Assembly: GCF_019097595.1 (NCBI RefSeq)
Contig: NC_080723.1
Location: forward strand, 16,571,511 to 16,635,510
Origin: Hemibagrus wyckioides
Lineage: Eukaryota; Chordata; Actinopteri; Siluriformes; Bagridae
DNA length: 64,000 nucleotides
Direction: 5' to 3'
This document shows, in pieces, positions 24,294 through 35,182 of the stretch. Under the pieces are notes generated by a model. That model did no database searches and was not told the origin of the DNA. It saw only the letters and a list, made by a program, of their open reading frames with translations. The translations under genes and the position numbers were made by a program. Numbering within the stretch: position 1 is the first letter of the stretch; the number at the start of each line of letters is the position of its first letter.

Positions 24294-24969
24294 AGATTAA
24301 TGTAGCTGTTCTTGGTCAATGAGATTTGATAACACACAGTATCTCCTAAATCTATTAATGACTCATCTAATGCAAAATGTCTCACACTGACAATAGCACA
24401 AGTACATATCATATCTCAGACAGTGTGGAGCATTAGAGTGACTCAATCAATCTTTCCACCTCTCCTCTATAATACAATCATAGATAACTAACTTCCTCCA
24501 GTTAGCCAAGGTAACTACACAGGCTTGTTATTGTGCTGCGCTGACTAATTACCCCCTTTACGCAGTCTGAATAGAGGAAAGACTCACTCACAATGCAGAA
24601 TAATTGCACCAATTATGCTAGAGTCGATCATGCATTATACTGCCTTTTTGTGAGTGGGCAAGGTGTGAGAGGATGAGAGATGAGAGAACCGACCTGATTC
24701 TATTTAACAAAAAAAAGAAAAAAACCCACAACATGTTATTCCTTCTTCATCAAGTCGAGTGTCATCTCAGTACTCTTCTACACTGTATTCCCTGACAGTA
24801 TAACAAACTCTTTAAAAATAAGTTAATTGTACTTAAAATTGTTTAACAGTTCATTCATCTCAAAACTTTTAAGTGTTTTGACCTCCAATAACTCAAATAA
24901 AATAGTTGAAGTCATTCAACTCAAAAATTTTAATTATAACTTCGAAATGATGTAATCTCATTACCAGAC

Positions 24970-24971
<2 letters not shown>

Positions 24972-25044
<73 letters not shown>
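24972..25044 (+). repeat. (TTA)n microsatellite
   Basis: About 24 uninterrupted TTA units inside the candidate 3.2-kb element, just after its left terminal region. Confidence 0.97.
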
Positions 25045-25045
<1 letters not shown>

Positions 25046-25284
25046 AAACAGAGAATAATTGTCTTTAATCCACGGGTTGCATTATGGCATTCTATTTAAT
25101 AAAATAATGCGAAGAAGAAGAGTCTTGAATTGCAAATGCAATTTATTTAGATTTTAAAACATATAGGTAAAAAATCTCTATAGTACTATAGAAAGAGAGA
25201 AACATTTAGACTATCGTGCCATGTCAGATTATTTATTGTTTTACATAAAGTACTATAATTAACAGCAGATTTACATTTGAAAAC

Positions 25285-25430
25285 GCACACGCGTATTTGA
25301 ATTTGGAAACCCGCCATTTTTTAACGGTCGGTCCTGCAGGAGTCATTGCCTCAACACGTTTCTCTGGAAATAATATTAGCCATCGTTGCCGTGGTTGCTG
25401 CGGGTGGTTTAGCAGTTATAATCTGGTAAT
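25285..25430 (+). promoter_or_regulatory. Possible promoter / 5' non-coding exon of the ZF gene
   Basis: A short stretch locally richer in CG (CACACGCGT, CCCGCC, AACGGTCGG, CATCGTTGCCG) than its AT-rich surroundings, ending in a possible donor CTG|GTAATT at 25425-25430. It lies 0.5 kb upstream of the finger exon. Weak, positional inference. Confidence 0.25.
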
Positions 25431-25984
25431 TACTTTACAAAACATTCTTACTAATAGACCTAGATTATTTGTATTATCAGGAACAGTTTACATGTTGTAA
25501 TGTTATTTTTGTTAGCTGTGTATTATGGGTGAACTAAATTTAACCATGATTTAGGGGTAGACTTGTTATATTTGCTGACATTGTGGCCCTGTTGGTTATC
25601 GCGGTTACTTGTCTTGAAGCTTTTCAGTTCCAGGAAAAAAAGGTCAATGATTTTGTTCTCTCCTACTTTTACCGGTTTGGAATTAAATTAGTTGTAATCA
25701 TGCCAAATGTACCTCGTTTTTGTATATCTTTGACGTTATATTAATATTATGTTCGGGTTGTAAGGCCAGAGCATACTGAGTAAAATTAAAATTTGTCGGT
25801 GAATATATATTGCTAACGACCAAAAGCAAATGATAAAACTCCAGTTGATTTCTGAGGTTGGCATAACTTATTGTGTTCTTGTCTCTGGTCATTTTCATGA
25901 TTTGGATTTGAATGATGGATTGGAAAACGCAAGTTATGTGATTACTCGTCACTTACCCGAGCACAGTTACTTAGGCATTGTGGC

Positions 25985-26277
25985 TTGCAACACAGCCATT
26001 TTTCAAAGCTTAGCCCTTTACCTTGTCTCTGTGACTCATGCATTTGTACATTTGTTTCATTCAATGCACTGAAAATTCATGTATCACGATTTCATAATGA
26101 GAAGGATGAGATGCATGCATGTCCAGGAGTCCAGCTGGTGTACAAATGTCCTTTATGTGGGTGCAAGCAACCGTTTTCAGAGAAAACTCTCTTCGGCCAT
26201 TTAAGAGGGCATTTGAAAACTCATGAAATGGTGATATGCCCATATAAGAATTGTTTTGTCTCTATGCTTGCTTGCAG
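25985..26277 (+). pseudogene. C2H2-like zinc-finger exon, probably truncated by an internal deletion
   Basis: The frame reads CDSCICTFVSFNALKIHVSR then FH (C-x2-C-x12-H-x4-H), followed by CPLCGCKQPFSEKTLFGHLR then GH (C-x2-C-x13-H-x3-H). A third finger begins CPYKNC but is cut off: within about 25 bp the sequence becomes the pyrimidine tract and AG acceptor of the next exon. No good donor is visible, so the intron start and intervening coding sequence seem to be missing. Upstream, another frame holds RHLPEH, which could be the histidine end of an earlier finger displaced by a frameshift. I infer a disrupted 5' half of the gene whose 3' exons start at 26278. Confidence 0.5.
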
Positions 26278-27110
26278 ATTTCTGCAGAATTTCATAGAAT
26301 AACGAATATCAACTTGAAGAACAGGTTCTATGCAGAGCTGGACAAACATACTCCTCGACTCATGGCTGTCTACAGGCAGAAGGCTGCCCGCACTGGCAAG
26401 ATAGCAGAAGCATTGAGAAGCATATTTAATGCCTATGATCTTCTGGTAAATTTAAATGTTAATTACAATCATAGTATGTTAATTGGTTAATGGTCACAAG
26501 TTTCACTTCATAAGGAAACACTGCAAGCTTTGAATTCTGTCACTTTAAATGTATTTCCCATTGTCACCTGTCCTTTATCACTACTTTTTTCTAATACTTA
26601 TTTTACAGGAGCACTTTGATATCAATAACAGACGCACAGCTGCACTTCGAGCTCTCCCTGTTTACTTGCGTGAAGATGACTCTGTCTTTTTCAAGACGTG
26701 GAATGTAGGTTTTATATATCTCAAATGACTTATAAAATTATTTATCTGCTTATGTTCATGAAGTTCCCTCATGTTTTTTTTAGACTGAAGAGATGGAAGA
26801 GCCAGACATTGCAAATTCAGCTCTAGATCTTCTAAGCATGGTGAATGGAGACTCAAGGTCCACTGTTCAGTTTGACCCTGCTGGGATCGCTATTGTGCTG
26901 GAAGGTGACATTATTCTGAGGGACATTTCCAGCATGTCTGATGCTTTTCTTTTGATATTTGGCATGATATATGCATTACATCTGGATTATCCAAAAGAGC
27001 TGACTCACACCTTCAACTTCATTCAAAAAGTGTTACTGGGCTTAGATGACGCAAAGCCACTAGCACCCCGATTGCTAAGCCTTAAAAATGATCTACTGAT
27101 AAAGGAGTAA
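26278..27110 (+). CDS. C-terminal exons of a fish multicopy SAMD3-like / uncharacterised protein
   Basis: Three exons, all joined in phase 0: 26278-26445, 26609-26704, 26784-27110 (TAA). Acceptors (TTGCAG, TTACAG, TTTTAG) and donors (GTAAAT, GTAGGT) are canonical. The product reads ISAEFHRITNINLKNRFYAE, LDKHTPRLMAVYRQKAARTG, then RRTAALRALPVYLREDDSVF, VNGDSRSTVQFDPAGIAI and MIYALHLDYPKELTHTFNFI, ending LLSLKNDLLIKE. This resembles the C-terminal part of uncharacterised fish proteins that I recall being labelled SAMD3-like, with N-terminal zinc fingers. No biochemical role is known to me. The large middle part expected in that family is absent between the zinc-finger exon and 26278. It may be a functional short form or a decaying copy; intact splice sites and an open frame over 196 codons argue against old decay of this part. 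Confidence 0.6.
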
Positions 27111-27956
27111 GAGATGTGAATGTACGATCCCTGTACACTTCATTTTCTTTCTTTCTTTTTCTTTTTTCCAGTTGTGACTAACATGGTAATGTTCTGTTTA
27201 AATATTTGAAGATTTGAAATATAGAAGTTTTGAAGTATTCCATGACACAGGAAAAAAAAACTGAGTAAGAGATTTTTACTCATCGATTATTATTTCACTT
27301 GTTTTGACTAATACAGTCACGGTATATTGTAACTGAGCTCAGGTTTTCAAAGTTTTCAGAAAACAGATTTTTTTGTGTTCATGTGTATTTATTTTTGTTT
27401 AAGGGCAGAAAACTATTCTGTTGTATATTTCCAGAATTTCTACATATTGTGTCACTTTATTTATTTTTTATTTTTTCAAAAGCTAATGACAAGATGTTAA
27501 TTCATGAAGATTGAATGCTCCTTTTGATTGAAATATTGAATTCCTATTGCAAAGTAAAACATTTGCTTCTGCATATGGAGTTGAAAAGTCTCTTCATTTC
27601 TAACGTTTAAGAATGAGATTTTGTTATTGAATGTAAATTTTGAGGTAATATTTCTTAAGTTTTTTTTTACTTTTAATTAATGAAAATTTTATTTTTAGGG
27701 AATTAAAAACTGTAAGTATTGAATACTTAAAAATATATAACAAACGTAATATCTTTAATTTTCGATAAATTTAATTAATTGAGCTTATTTATTATGAACA
27801 AAAAAAGTTTATTCAAATAAATAATTTTGAGTTAATCTGTTCTTATGTATTAAGTGTACATAATTTAAAACAATTAAGCTTATCTACTTATAAAAATTGA
27901 GGAAACTTATTACCTCAAAACTTTTGAGTTATCTTAACTTGCCGGGGTTTGCAGTG

Positions 27957-28651
27957 TACTGTATCTCAGCCTGTGTGAATTATGTAATGAGCTCTCTACA
28001 ACATTTATCACCTGGATCATTTTGAACCGGAATAAAAATAAACATAAGGCCTGAATGAATTGCAAGAGGCGAAATCTTTCTTTGAGGTTTAGTCTTTGAG
28101 ATTCATTCCCGAAAGCAAGCCTGTGACTTTTGTATTTGGTAAGAATGCTAGTTTGATAATCATGCAAACAAAACGTAAAGACAATATCCATATCATTTTT
28201 GTCGGGGTGAGCAGTTTTCAATATCGTACAGCTTGAATATTTGGCTTAAAATACTATGTTCTTTGTTTAAACTGTACTATACATTATGGTTTCTCTAGTA
28301 ACAGCTTTAAGGCGGACACGCAACAGAAAATGTTATCGTTGATATGGAATTTTCTCTAGTGTTTAGCTAACAATTTAGAGTAACAGTACATGAATAATTA
28401 TGCACAAATACCAGAATTAATACTTATTTAATATAAGCTAATGGTGTGTTAATTTTCATTATGAATTCATGCATGAGTAATGACCACCTTAAATATATGC
28501 TAGTATATGTTTGTTAGTTTAAGGTATTAATTAACATGTAGAAAGTTAAACCTGCTCTATAAGAAAGAATGTGAATTAAACATGTATTATTTCAAATTGT
28601 TTAAATAATATATTCATTATAGAAACATATCCGGTCTTCAACTTTTTTTTT
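27957..28651. other. Unannotated AT-rich sequence
   Basis: The flank of the candidate element. Nothing recognised. Confidence 0.45.
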
Positions 28652-29190
28652 ATTTTTTTACCAGTATACTGTCGTTCCTATCTGCAGAAATTGATTTATG
28701 GGACGTTTCAAATCAGTATAAACAAAGGAACACTGCAAGTCTAAAATAGTATAGAATTAGTTATAGTCATTGTTAAAATTAGTGTAAAATGAGCCAGGAC
28801 ACTGTTGGCTTTCAGAGTGAGACGTTTTTCCCTCTGTTGGGATAACCTTACACATTTTAGTGGTTGAAGATTAAACTGTAGAAGCTTTCGAACAAGCACT
28901 TAGGGCATCTCAGAGACCAGAAATGGATTTGATATTATCATTTGCCTTAAAGATAGCAACATTTGTGTGAAAGAATATTATCCCTTTTCCCCATTTCTAC
29001 GGAATTTTGCCTCTAGGAGCCTAGGTAAATCAGAAATACTTACTGTATGAAAAATTACAAATTCTTAAAGCTCTGAGTGTCTGTTTCATATGAACCACCA
29101 CTGTAAAGTGGTGTAAAGTGTGACAGGAGAAAGAAATTCAACACACAACAAAACAGGCAGAAATTACATTTTATGTCTTCTGGTTAAAAC
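28652..29190 (+). repeat. Dispersed ~0.5-kb repeat, copy 2
   Basis: Reverse orientation relative to copy 1: TTTTTTACCAGTATACTGTC at the start, GGACACTGTTGGCTTTCAG, CCTCTGTTGGGATAACCTTA, and CACACAACAAAACAGG with TGGTTAAAAC at the end. It is about 540 bp, the longest copy. Confidence 0.8.
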
Positions 29191-29539
29191 ATCTCTTGAG
29201 TAAGTTCCATGAATGTATAACGCTGCAGTTTCATGATCTAGACATTTTTTGGACATTCAAATAAATGTCCCAAATGTGCAGTCCTTGAAGATGATTGACA
29301 TTGGACTGATTAACCTGGAACACTCCGAGACTTGTGAAAGTGAAAGAACTGATGTATTTCAGACAAATGCTGAATCAAGGATTGTGAATTAAAGAGGTAT
29401 AAGGACAATCCAATTCTTAGTTCTTAGCAAAATATTTAATACTAATGCCAAAAAATGTGTTTATTTTGTAAATAGTGTGGTCTTTATGAGACTTAATTTA
29501 AGTTGGTTAGTAAAGTGTTTGGATTAGCCATGGACGTAG

Positions 29540-29690
29540 CCAAATACAAGCCAATTCTTAAGGAGGTCCTTTTCCAGTCAGCCAGAAATGTTTGTCTAGG
29601 GCAAAAAAAATATATTCCACAAGGGTAATAAGCCAAAACTCAGGGCAAAAACTACAAAGAAATGGCTTAGGGGAAAAAAAAGGTTGTGTG
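29540..29690 (+). repeat. Small Tc1-like remnant
   Basis: CAGTCAGCCAGAAATGTTTG, TATATTCCACAAGGGTAATA and AGCCAAAACTCAGGGCAAAA resemble the QQD-containing segment near 23790-23870. A short, degraded fragment. Confidence 0.4.
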
Positions 29691-29944
29691 ATGCCTACCA
29701 AGGTTGGTCATTATACTGTAATACATTTGCTGCTCTGTCTCGGACACCCACTTAGAAAAGTATAGTGGTAACTCATTGAAGTTCTCTTACATGGCAAGGC
29801 ATGCATACACACACACATGCACACACACACGCACACACACACACACAATTATCATTCATGGATACACTTTGTTGAACTTTACATTTCTTTCCTCCATTCT
29901 GTGTCCTTCCCTTCTTGTTCCCTTCTTTCTTTTCTCCTCCTTGA

Positions 29945-29948
<4 letters not shown>

Positions 29949-29996
<48 letters not shown>
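29949..29996 (+). repeat. Compound (CT)n(CA)n microsatellite
   Basis: A CT run passing directly into a CA run. Further CA (29810-29847) and CT (30095-30122) runs lie nearby. Confidence 0.95.
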
Positions 29997-29997
<1 letters not shown>

Positions 29998-30089
29998 CTT
30001 GATAAAAGCTGCCTGGATGATAACTCGTTTCACACACCACTTATTACTGATGAAGCTCTGCTCATACCGAATGATCCCTGTCCTTTATC

Positions 30090-30126
<37 letters not shown>

Positions 30127-30309
30127 CCATGCCCATCAATAAAGCGTGAGCATATGTGTGAATGTCTCACCACCAGACAAGACAGGCAAGAAATCTCCTC
30201 ACGTCATGAAGGAGAGGTGAGTTTTCTGAAAGCTGATTATCCAGACTGTAAACTCTTCATATTTCATTTCTAATTCACTCACCCCTCCTCTTCAGAGCGA
30301 GCAAAAAAA

Positions 30310-30560
30310 AAAAAAAATTGCACTCAGACACTGAGTGTGTGTTGATGAAAAACTCTTTGTGGAATTGTGTGTGGATGGACAGCAGAGGAGGAAATCAACC
30401 CAAGAGCATGTCTCTGCAGACCGAAGCTTCTATCAGCGAGCACATCGCCCTCGCGCCTCCGGCAAGCATGATGGAACAAACAGCCTGCTTTACAGCGAGC
30501 ACGGTTATTAGATTGCTGTGATGTTGGCCTGCATTTCAGAAAGCATTGATAGAACAGGCA
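30310..30560. other. High-complexity segment, unknown
   Basis: It is locally GC-richer (CGAGCACATCGCCCTCGCGC) and repeat-free, flanked by simple repeats. Open on the plus strand for about 67 codons, but with no recognisable protein. It may be an isolated exon or a regulatory element. Confidence 0.2.
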
Positions 30561-31479
30561 CAAGGGAATAACAGGACAGGGGTGGGTGATATGGTGGTAT
30601 TTACAATGAATGAATTGGCAATGACTAAATTGGGAGAAAATGGAGTTTTAAAAAATGGCTATTTTTTTCCACTGGCTTTGGGTAGCGTACATTGCACAAA
30701 GCTAACAGACTGATGCTCCCTGACTGCAATATATGAATATCTAAACAATGTGTGTGGGGAGGAATTAAATTATATTTCATCTCATCCACAGTGTATTCCT
30801 GTCTTTCACTCAGTGTACCCAAGTTTTCCCATAATCCATTCTGGGAAACGATATTTTTTTCTTTTTTTTTTCAGTTTCACTGCTCTCCTTATTTACAGAA
30901 CTATCATACATGTTCCTTTTCCTTCAAAGGTTATGGTAGGTCAAATACCCCAATATGTCCTGTGTCATGAACGAGGATGCTTGGAGTGTGGATGCGAATG
31001 CAGGTTGCTTTAATCAGAGCAGTTCACAAAAATAGGAACAGCTCACAAAAATAAGAAGGGCTCCCAGGAAATGGAAAAAAAAAAATGGGAACAACAACCA
31101 ATCCAAACAGGAATAAAAACTGGTTCACAACAGGCTAGGCAAAAAAACGTAATATATAAAGGAAAGCAGGAAAGGGCTGGCTTGGCAAGTGTCAGAGACG
31201 CGATTAAACTGAACGAATACATTGCAAATAAACAGTGGACCTTATAAACAGTGCTAGCAGAAGATACAAATTAAACACAAATGAATATAATCAGAAGAAT
31301 GGTAATTAAGAACGAGGGAGAGTTGGTTGTTGCTGGAAGTGTGAGTCCATGGGGCGACCATGTTTATTGGCTGTGGTGATTCCATGACATCCAGTGACTT
31401 GGCTCTTGGTAACAGCCTTTTCATTTTCATATTCAGCTATTTTGTTCTTCTTGACTATCACTGAAGAATCTGCATTACT

Positions 31480-31670
31480 GGTTCATATCTTACAACACCA
31501 ACAGACCAAGTGACAGGCACAAAACCTTTTACAATTCATCAAGGTGTCCCACAGGGCTGTGTCCTGGTCCCACGTCTATTTATTTTCTACGTGATTAATA
31601 TTATGTTGTTTATACATCAGTATATTGTACAGATTCATTACTAAGCTGATGTCACTATGATTAATAGCGA
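31480..31670 (+). pseudogene. L2/CR1-type LINE reverse-transcriptase fragment
   Basis: The plus-strand frame reads FTIHQGVPQGCVLVPRLFIF then Y, followed by QYIVQIHY-stop-ADVTM. GVPQG-VLGP-LF--Y and YADDT are reverse-transcriptase motifs of L2-like LINEs, here mutated (LGP to LVP; YADDT to stop-ADVT). It is a short 5'- and 3'-truncated relic. Confidence 0.7.
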
Positions 31671-31744
31671 ACTAAGACTTAGTGGTTAAAAGATTTCGTA
31701 CAGCATCTCGAGTAAAGCGATTACTTGACATTAAATACGGGATG

Positions 31745-31960
31745 GTGGCTTCTTATAGTCTGGAGATTGTGTGTTTGAATCCTGAAGATGTGAACCAAGA
31801 GAGTGAAGTTGGCCATACTCTCTGGGTGGGAGGGACGTAATACTGTCGATCACACTGACACTAGCCAATTGCAAGTTTGTGTGAGCTCATGTATGTGGAA
31901 GCACTTATGTTTGACTGGGACGTAACGCAGCATGAACAGTATTTCAAAAAGATGCAGAAG
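31745..31960 (+). repeat. Interspersed repeat related to 3130-3400
   Basis: It contains AGAGAGTGAAGTTGGCCATA, CACTGACACTAGCCAATTGC and GAGCTCATGTATGTGGAAGC. Class unknown. Confidence 0.45.
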
Positions 31961-32049
31961 TTGGCTTTCTTGATTTAATTATTTTGGGGGAAAAATGGTG
32001 GTGGTGGCATTGGAGGCAGCAGTTTGTCAAATAAAACTGAACCAAATAA

Positions 32050-32050
<1 letters not shown>

Positions 32051-32085
<35 letters not shown>
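32051..32085 (+). repeat. (GA)n microsatellite
   Basis: 17 GA units. Confidence 0.95.
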
Positions 32086-32089
<4 letters not shown>

Positions 32090-33040
32090 TTTGAAGTTCA
32101 AATCATGCTAGTAGGTTTCAAGGACACAGATTTAGAAATGTCTATATATCCAAATAACTAAAACACACATCATTTATCTGGCAGCAGTTTGACATTACAT
32201 TGCCAGTAGTGAAGCTATTATCGATTATAATCACAATGTACAGGAACTCTATGCAATGTGGAGCATTTGAACAAGAACAAGATAGTTGGCCTCCGTAAAC
32301 AATTCCAATATTTTCAACAAAATTTACTCTCAAGGTTATATGATGAATCGAGTTGTTGTTCTTTAACTAGACTGTATACCAGTGTCATTCATTCATTCGT
32401 TCATTCATTCCTTTGTTCATTCATTGCTTTCCTCCGCATTGTGTGTAGAACAATGCGGTAGAAAGCAATGAAGAAAGAAGCACTCATCAAAGCAGCACCA
32501 TATGTGGATAATTGTGTTGAGATTGAGAATGGATCCTTCTTAAAGAGATCATGAATATTTATCTACATGTAATGCACTGATGCGCACACATAATACACTG
32601 AGATTCATGTAGAAGTCGTGCAGGGTCAGTCTCATCCATCAGGGGCCTACCTTACAGACCTTATGAGACTCCTGCAAGCAATTTGCAGCCTTGAACGTGA
32701 GAGAAATTTAGAGGGAGAGAGACAGCTGAAATCATTTACAAGCCAATTACGGGTATGTAAAGGTCTGCAAAATATCTGAGAATACTGTATGCCTGGATAT
32801 GTATTCATATAAAGGAACAACTTGTAGCTACGAGAACAAGGAGTATGTCTTTTTTGATGTAAGTAATGATAATAATAATGAGTGAGAGAGAGGAATGGGA
32901 GGAAATGAGAAGTATTGCTTGAAATATAGTCTCAGGTGAATTAGTGATAATTAGCGTAATGCCACAAAACAAAATTTACGTGTGAAATAATCCAGAAATT
33001 TCTCTCTCTGTGGAACAATTTTATCAAGTAACATTTTTTT
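32086..33040. other. Unannotated sequence
   Basis: A short ATTC-type simple repeat at 32387-32425. No gene recognised. Confidence 0.45.
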
Positions 33041-33457
33041 TTAGCATCAAAAAGTGATGTGTATGGGTTTTAAATAGAATCAGAATTGATCAATGAGAGT
33101 TATTTGCTTGTTTATCAGCCGTTTCATTAAAAGGGTCAGTGATTTTGTAATAGACATCAATTTTCCAAAACTGCTGATACTATCGCTCTTATGATAATGG
33201 GATTTAAATGAATAATGTGGCCACATGGTGGAGCTGAATATTTATTTCTTTTTACTGTATTGCTGAAAGTTAAAGTGAAATATTGAACTAAAATCCCTGC
33301 AGCCCAAACCCCTTATAAAGAATTTAATGATAGGTCAGTTATGAATCTGATGACTCGACTAAGTTTGGGAGGCACTGCAACTGCAATGTCCACTGGGGGT
33401 TTATTAAATAAGCTGTGATGGACATGTAAGGTTGTAAAAGCACACTGGGTCACATTG
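33041..33457 (+). repeat. Left arm of a large inverted repeat
   Basis: About 410 bp whose reverse complement recurs at 34178-34590 with only scattered differences. Examples are GATGACTCGACTAAGTTTGG and CACTGGGGGTTTATTAAATA here versus their inverses there. The copies are about nine-tenths identical by eye. Confidence 0.9.
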
Positions 33458-33823
33458 CTGGCTGCTCACACTGTTAACAGCAAATAAAATAGCACTTTAA
33501 TAGCATGTACTGTACTACTTACTTTAGATCTGTCAACATAGTTGGTTAAATCTACAACATTAGTCGTATCATTTGCTGTTTTGTGAGATGAAATAAATCG
33601 TAACGCTGTGATTATTGCTGTTAGTTGGCTAGTGTGCATTCATGTTATTTTAACTTTTATTGTAACTCGAGCATGAAAATAACATAAGTTCCAACTTCCA
33701 ACTTTAGTCAAATCAAGTTTTAGCACCAGACCAGGAAGTTACCAATCCTTGCAAACAAATGAAGGATGGTAAATGTGTACAATCGTGTGACTTATGGTTG
33801 GTGTTCATAGTAGTGGTGTTGGG

Positions 33824-34048
33824 GGGCAGTGGTAGCTCAAGTGATTGTTGATCAGAAGGTTGGGGTTAAAGCCCCAGCACTTCCAAGCTGACACTATTGG
33901 GCAACTGAGCAAGGTTCTTAACCCTTTCTGCTCCAGGGGTGCTGCATTATAGCTGTCCCTGTGCTATGACCCCAACTTCCTCAGCTGGGATAGACGGAGA
34001 AAGGAATTCTGCTGTAATGTATGTGTGGTGATAATAAAGACTTCTAGA
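33824..34048 (+). repeat. tRNA-headed SINE in the inverted-repeat spacer
   Basis: It starts GGGGCAGTGGTAGCTCAAGT (A-box-like), with GGTTAAAGCCCC (B-box-like), then GGGCAACTGAGCAAGG, CTGCTCCAGGGGTGCTGCA and a GATAATAAAGACTTCT tail. Same family as 52290 and 61243. Confidence 0.8.
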
Positions 34049-34177
34049 ACATGTTTGGCCACCACTGTAATGAGACCCTGAGCTGCAAGCACTTGCTTCT
34101 ATTCCAAGCTGCTACAATAAAGTTTACTCAAAACTACAAACAGCTATCAGGAAAGCAGACTATCTTTCTGTAACCAC

Positions 34178-34590
34178 AGATATGTGACCCGGTGTGCTTC
34201 TACAGCCTTACATGTCCATCACAGCTTATTTAATAAACCCCCAGTGGACATTGCAGTTGCAGTGCCTCCCAAACTTAGTCGAGTCATCAGATTCATAACT
34301 GACCTATCATTAAATTCTTTATAAGGGGTTTGGGCTGCAGGGATTTTAGTTCGATATTTCACTTTAACTTTCAGCAAAACAGTAAAAAGAAATAAATATT
34401 CAGCTCCACCATGTGGTCGTATTATTTATTTAAATCTTATTATTATAAGAGCAATAGTATCAGCAATTTTGGAAAGTTGTTATGTATTACAGATCACTGA
34501 CCATTATAATGAAACTGCTGATAAACAAGCAAATAATTTTCATTGATCAATTCTGATTCTATTTAAAACCCATACACTTCACCTTTTTTT
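34178..34590 (-). repeat. Right arm of the large inverted repeat
   Basis: Inverse copy of 33041-33457, ending next to a poly-T run (34584-34606). The arms are separated by a ~720-bp spacer containing a SINE. Confidence 0.9.
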
Positions 34591-34609
34591 TTTTTTTTTT
34601 TTTTTAGCT

Positions 34610-35136
34610 CCTAAGCTAGTAGCTGCTTGCTACTCAGAGTTGAGCACTCCTGGTTTGACATGACAAGTATTTTTTTCTTCCCCTTTCACTTCAAGAGAGA
34701 AAGTGGTGTTTAGAGCTGTTATAATGTGACATGAACTTTATAGCATGAACTTGGACTCGTTGGAAAATTGCTTATATGCATTAGAGGAATAAAACATGCT
34801 GTTAATGGAAAACAATCAAGTGTCTCTTGGGCTGGACCATACCATCCTATCACTCGTTAACAGCATGCGGCATTAGGTTTTATTCCTAACTTCATGGCAA
34901 TTCGAGTTGCTAATCATGGAGAAACAGAAAGCCAATGTGAAACAGGCTGACACAAACAGACATAAAGACAACAAATAAAAATAAAAATAAAATAAAAAAA
35001 CAGCGGCCCAGAAAAAGATAAAAATGGACAGACAGAATAGCGAGCTAGAAACACAGAGACAGATATAGACACAGAGAGCTAAAGTCCAGGAGACAGAGAT
35101 AAAAATACAGGCTAAGAGACAGAAATAGAGACAGCT

Positions 35137-35182
<46 letters not shown>

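Larger units (their letters stand above)
24781..27956 (+). mobile_element. Candidate 3.2-kb DNA element carrying a ZF/SAMD3-like gene
   Basis: The left end begins CACTGTATTCCCTGACA and the right end, read inward on the opposite strand, CACTGCAAACCCCGGCA. Both abut a TA (24779-24780 and 27957-27958), compatible with a 2-bp target duplication. Inside both ends are AT-rich tracts with repeated ACTCAAAA and AAGTTAA motifs in inverted orientation (24805-24950 and 27650-27945). Between them lie a (TTA)n run and a multi-exon gene on the plus strand at about 25.3-27.1 kb. CACTG ends with 2-3 bp duplications are typical of EnSpm/CACTA-type elements, but no DDE transposase is visible, so the class is unknown. 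The terminal repeats are imperfect (roughly two thirds identical over 30 bp). An alternative is two separate insertions of one short repeat flanking a gene by chance. Confidence 0.5.
29700..31479. other. Simple repeats and possible decayed repeat
   Basis: CA/CT runs at 29810-30122, the high-complexity patch at 30310, and a probable decayed dispersed repeat at 30990-31340. Confidence 0.4.

Noticed and set aside
29776..30273. A 165-codon plus-strand frame
   Set aside because: It consists largely of CA and CT dinucleotide runs (THTHTH, SLSLSL).
33824..33880. tRNA-like A and B box sequences (also at 52290, 61243 and 17878)
   Set aside because: The boxes head SINE-type repeats with shared non-tRNA bodies and tails and no complete cloverleaf, so I do not call them tRNA genes.
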